A stretch of DNA of 64,000 nt from assembly GCA_014529385.2 (NCBI GenBank), contig CM043966.1:37986239-38050238 (forward strand), read 5' to 3'. Shown here one piece after another: positions 63,217 to 64,000 of this stretch (its first letter is position 1; each line of letters starts with the position of its first letter). This DNA comes from Adiantum capillus-veneris. Lineage: Eukaryota; Streptophyta; Polypodiopsida; Polypodiales; Pteridaceae. The notes under the pieces were generated by a model. The model was not told where the DNA came from. It was given only the letters and a program-made list of their open reading frames with translations, and made no database searches. The position numbers and the translations under genes are program-made.

Positions 63217-64000
63217 ATGGCTTACAACAACACAGATGTCTTCAAGATGTTTGCGGCTGAGGACAGGTTGGATGGGGACAATTACCCTATGTGGGCTTCT
63301 ATGATGCAACACGTTCTTATGTCAAAGGGCGTCTGGAATATTGTGCATGGCATTGATGTACGTCCTAGTTCTGAGGATGTAGGCGATGTTGAGGATGTTG
63401 CAGGTCTTGATGCAAGGATTGCTGCTATTAGAGTTGTTTTGACTACGGCAGAACAAGCTCGTTGGGATGTAAAGGATGCGCAGGCTCATGCATTGATTGC
63501 GTTGTCTATGAAGCGCACCATTATTCCTCACATCCGTTCAGCAAAATCTGCAAAACAGGCTTGGGATATTCTAGCAGGTCTTTATGCAAGCCGCAATGAG
63601 GCTAAAATTGCTTTGCTGCGTAAAGAGCTAGAGTCGAAGATTATGCATGAGGTAGATGATATGGACACTTTTCTTGCTGGTGTCAAGGATATCAATGAGC
63701 AACTTATTTCTGTAGGTGTAGTCATTTCAGACAGCTCCTTGTGCAGGCTGTTCTTGATACCTTACCAGATTCTTACCAGACTTTTGCTAGTACTTGGAGA
63801 CTTATGACCCAAGGAAATCCAAAAGTTGTCAAGTTTGATGCATTATGCACATTGCTGTTGCAAGAGTCACTTTCCAGAAAAAACAGGACTAGACAGCGTG
63901 CAGTTGAACAGGCTTTTATTGCTTCTCAAAGAAAGGGTGGTAACAGCAATGCAGCCACTTCTTATGGTTCTGCTGCGAGTGGCAAAACTTCTGTTCCCAA
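63217..64000 (+). pseudogene. element H gag (frameshifted, runs off the window)
   Basis: Begins MAYNNTDVFKMFAAEDRLDG, with the same capsid sequence as G (WDVKDAQAHALIALSMKRTI, AKQAWDILAGLYASRNEAKI). A single-base loss near 63737, in the stretch encoding SDSSL, shifts the frame and the first part ends at 63807. Downstream the original sense continues in another frame with QTFASTWRLMTQGNPKVVKF and SLSRKNRTRQRAVEQAFIAS to the window edge. Pol would lie beyond. Confidence 0.88.

Larger units (their letters stand above)
62630..64000 (+). mobile_element. element H, copia element of the G family (truncated by window edge)
   Basis: Forward. 5' LTR, primer-binding site and most of gag are present. 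It matches G in the LTR and gag but is clearly more diverged than the two G LTRs are from each other. Confidence 0.92.

Overview
This window looks like repeat-dense nuclear DNA from a vascular plant with a large genome. It holds Ty3 chromoviruses with chromodomains, Ty1/copia elements primed by initiator-tRNA-Met, plant-type LINEs, (TC)n microsatellites, and two spliced exons that resemble the plant histone deacetylase HDA14. Nothing fixes the species. A fern, lycophyte or gymnosperm would fit the element mix and the repeat-filled introns, but this is inference. I see no rRNA, tRNA or CRISPR features and no complete host gene.

Layout. 0.9-10.06 kb is a forward LINE (endonuclease, reverse transcriptase, terminal zinc finger, poly(A)). 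Its RT is split at 3.5-7.3 kb by a chimeric block of LTR sequence with gag but no pol. 10.2-10.7 kb (minus) holds the two HDA14-like exons, the only host coding sequence I can support. 11-17 kb holds a LINE 5' fragment, a copia RT/RNase H remnant, two copies of a short LTR family, poly-C tracts and a twin perfect palindrome. 17.3-19.85 kb is a minus-strand LINE. 19.85-23.7 kb is a decayed minus-strand chromovirus (A).

25.5-41.9 kb is a nest. Minus-strand chromovirus B has LTR-like sequence upstream of its gag that is split by D, a copia-type element (30.56-40.58 kb). D itself carries a 1.5-kb solo LTR and C, a Ty3 element bounded by perfect 5-bp target-site duplications (33.15-38.62 kb). C and D both have gag but no RT, RNase H or integrase, so both look non-autonomous. 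A further minus-strand chromodomain fragment (F) lies at 41.2-41.9 kb.

42.5-43.46 kb is the 3' end of a different LINE type, with a CCHC finger and a CAT-repeat tail. 45.0-50.2 kb is a young, nearly intact copia element (G): 227-bp LTRs differing at two positions, CTATT duplications, and two visible coding lesions. 52.1-54.4 kb is a tandem satellite of about 590 bp, cut off by chromovirus I (54.39 kb onward). The 3' LTR of I is in turn interrupted at 62.63 kb by H, a second member of G's family, which runs off the window.

The 'genes' here are therefore almost all retrotransposon polyproteins. The order of insertion can be read from the nesting. Gag-only elements recur: C, D and, by decay or design, the block at 4.9-7.3 kb.
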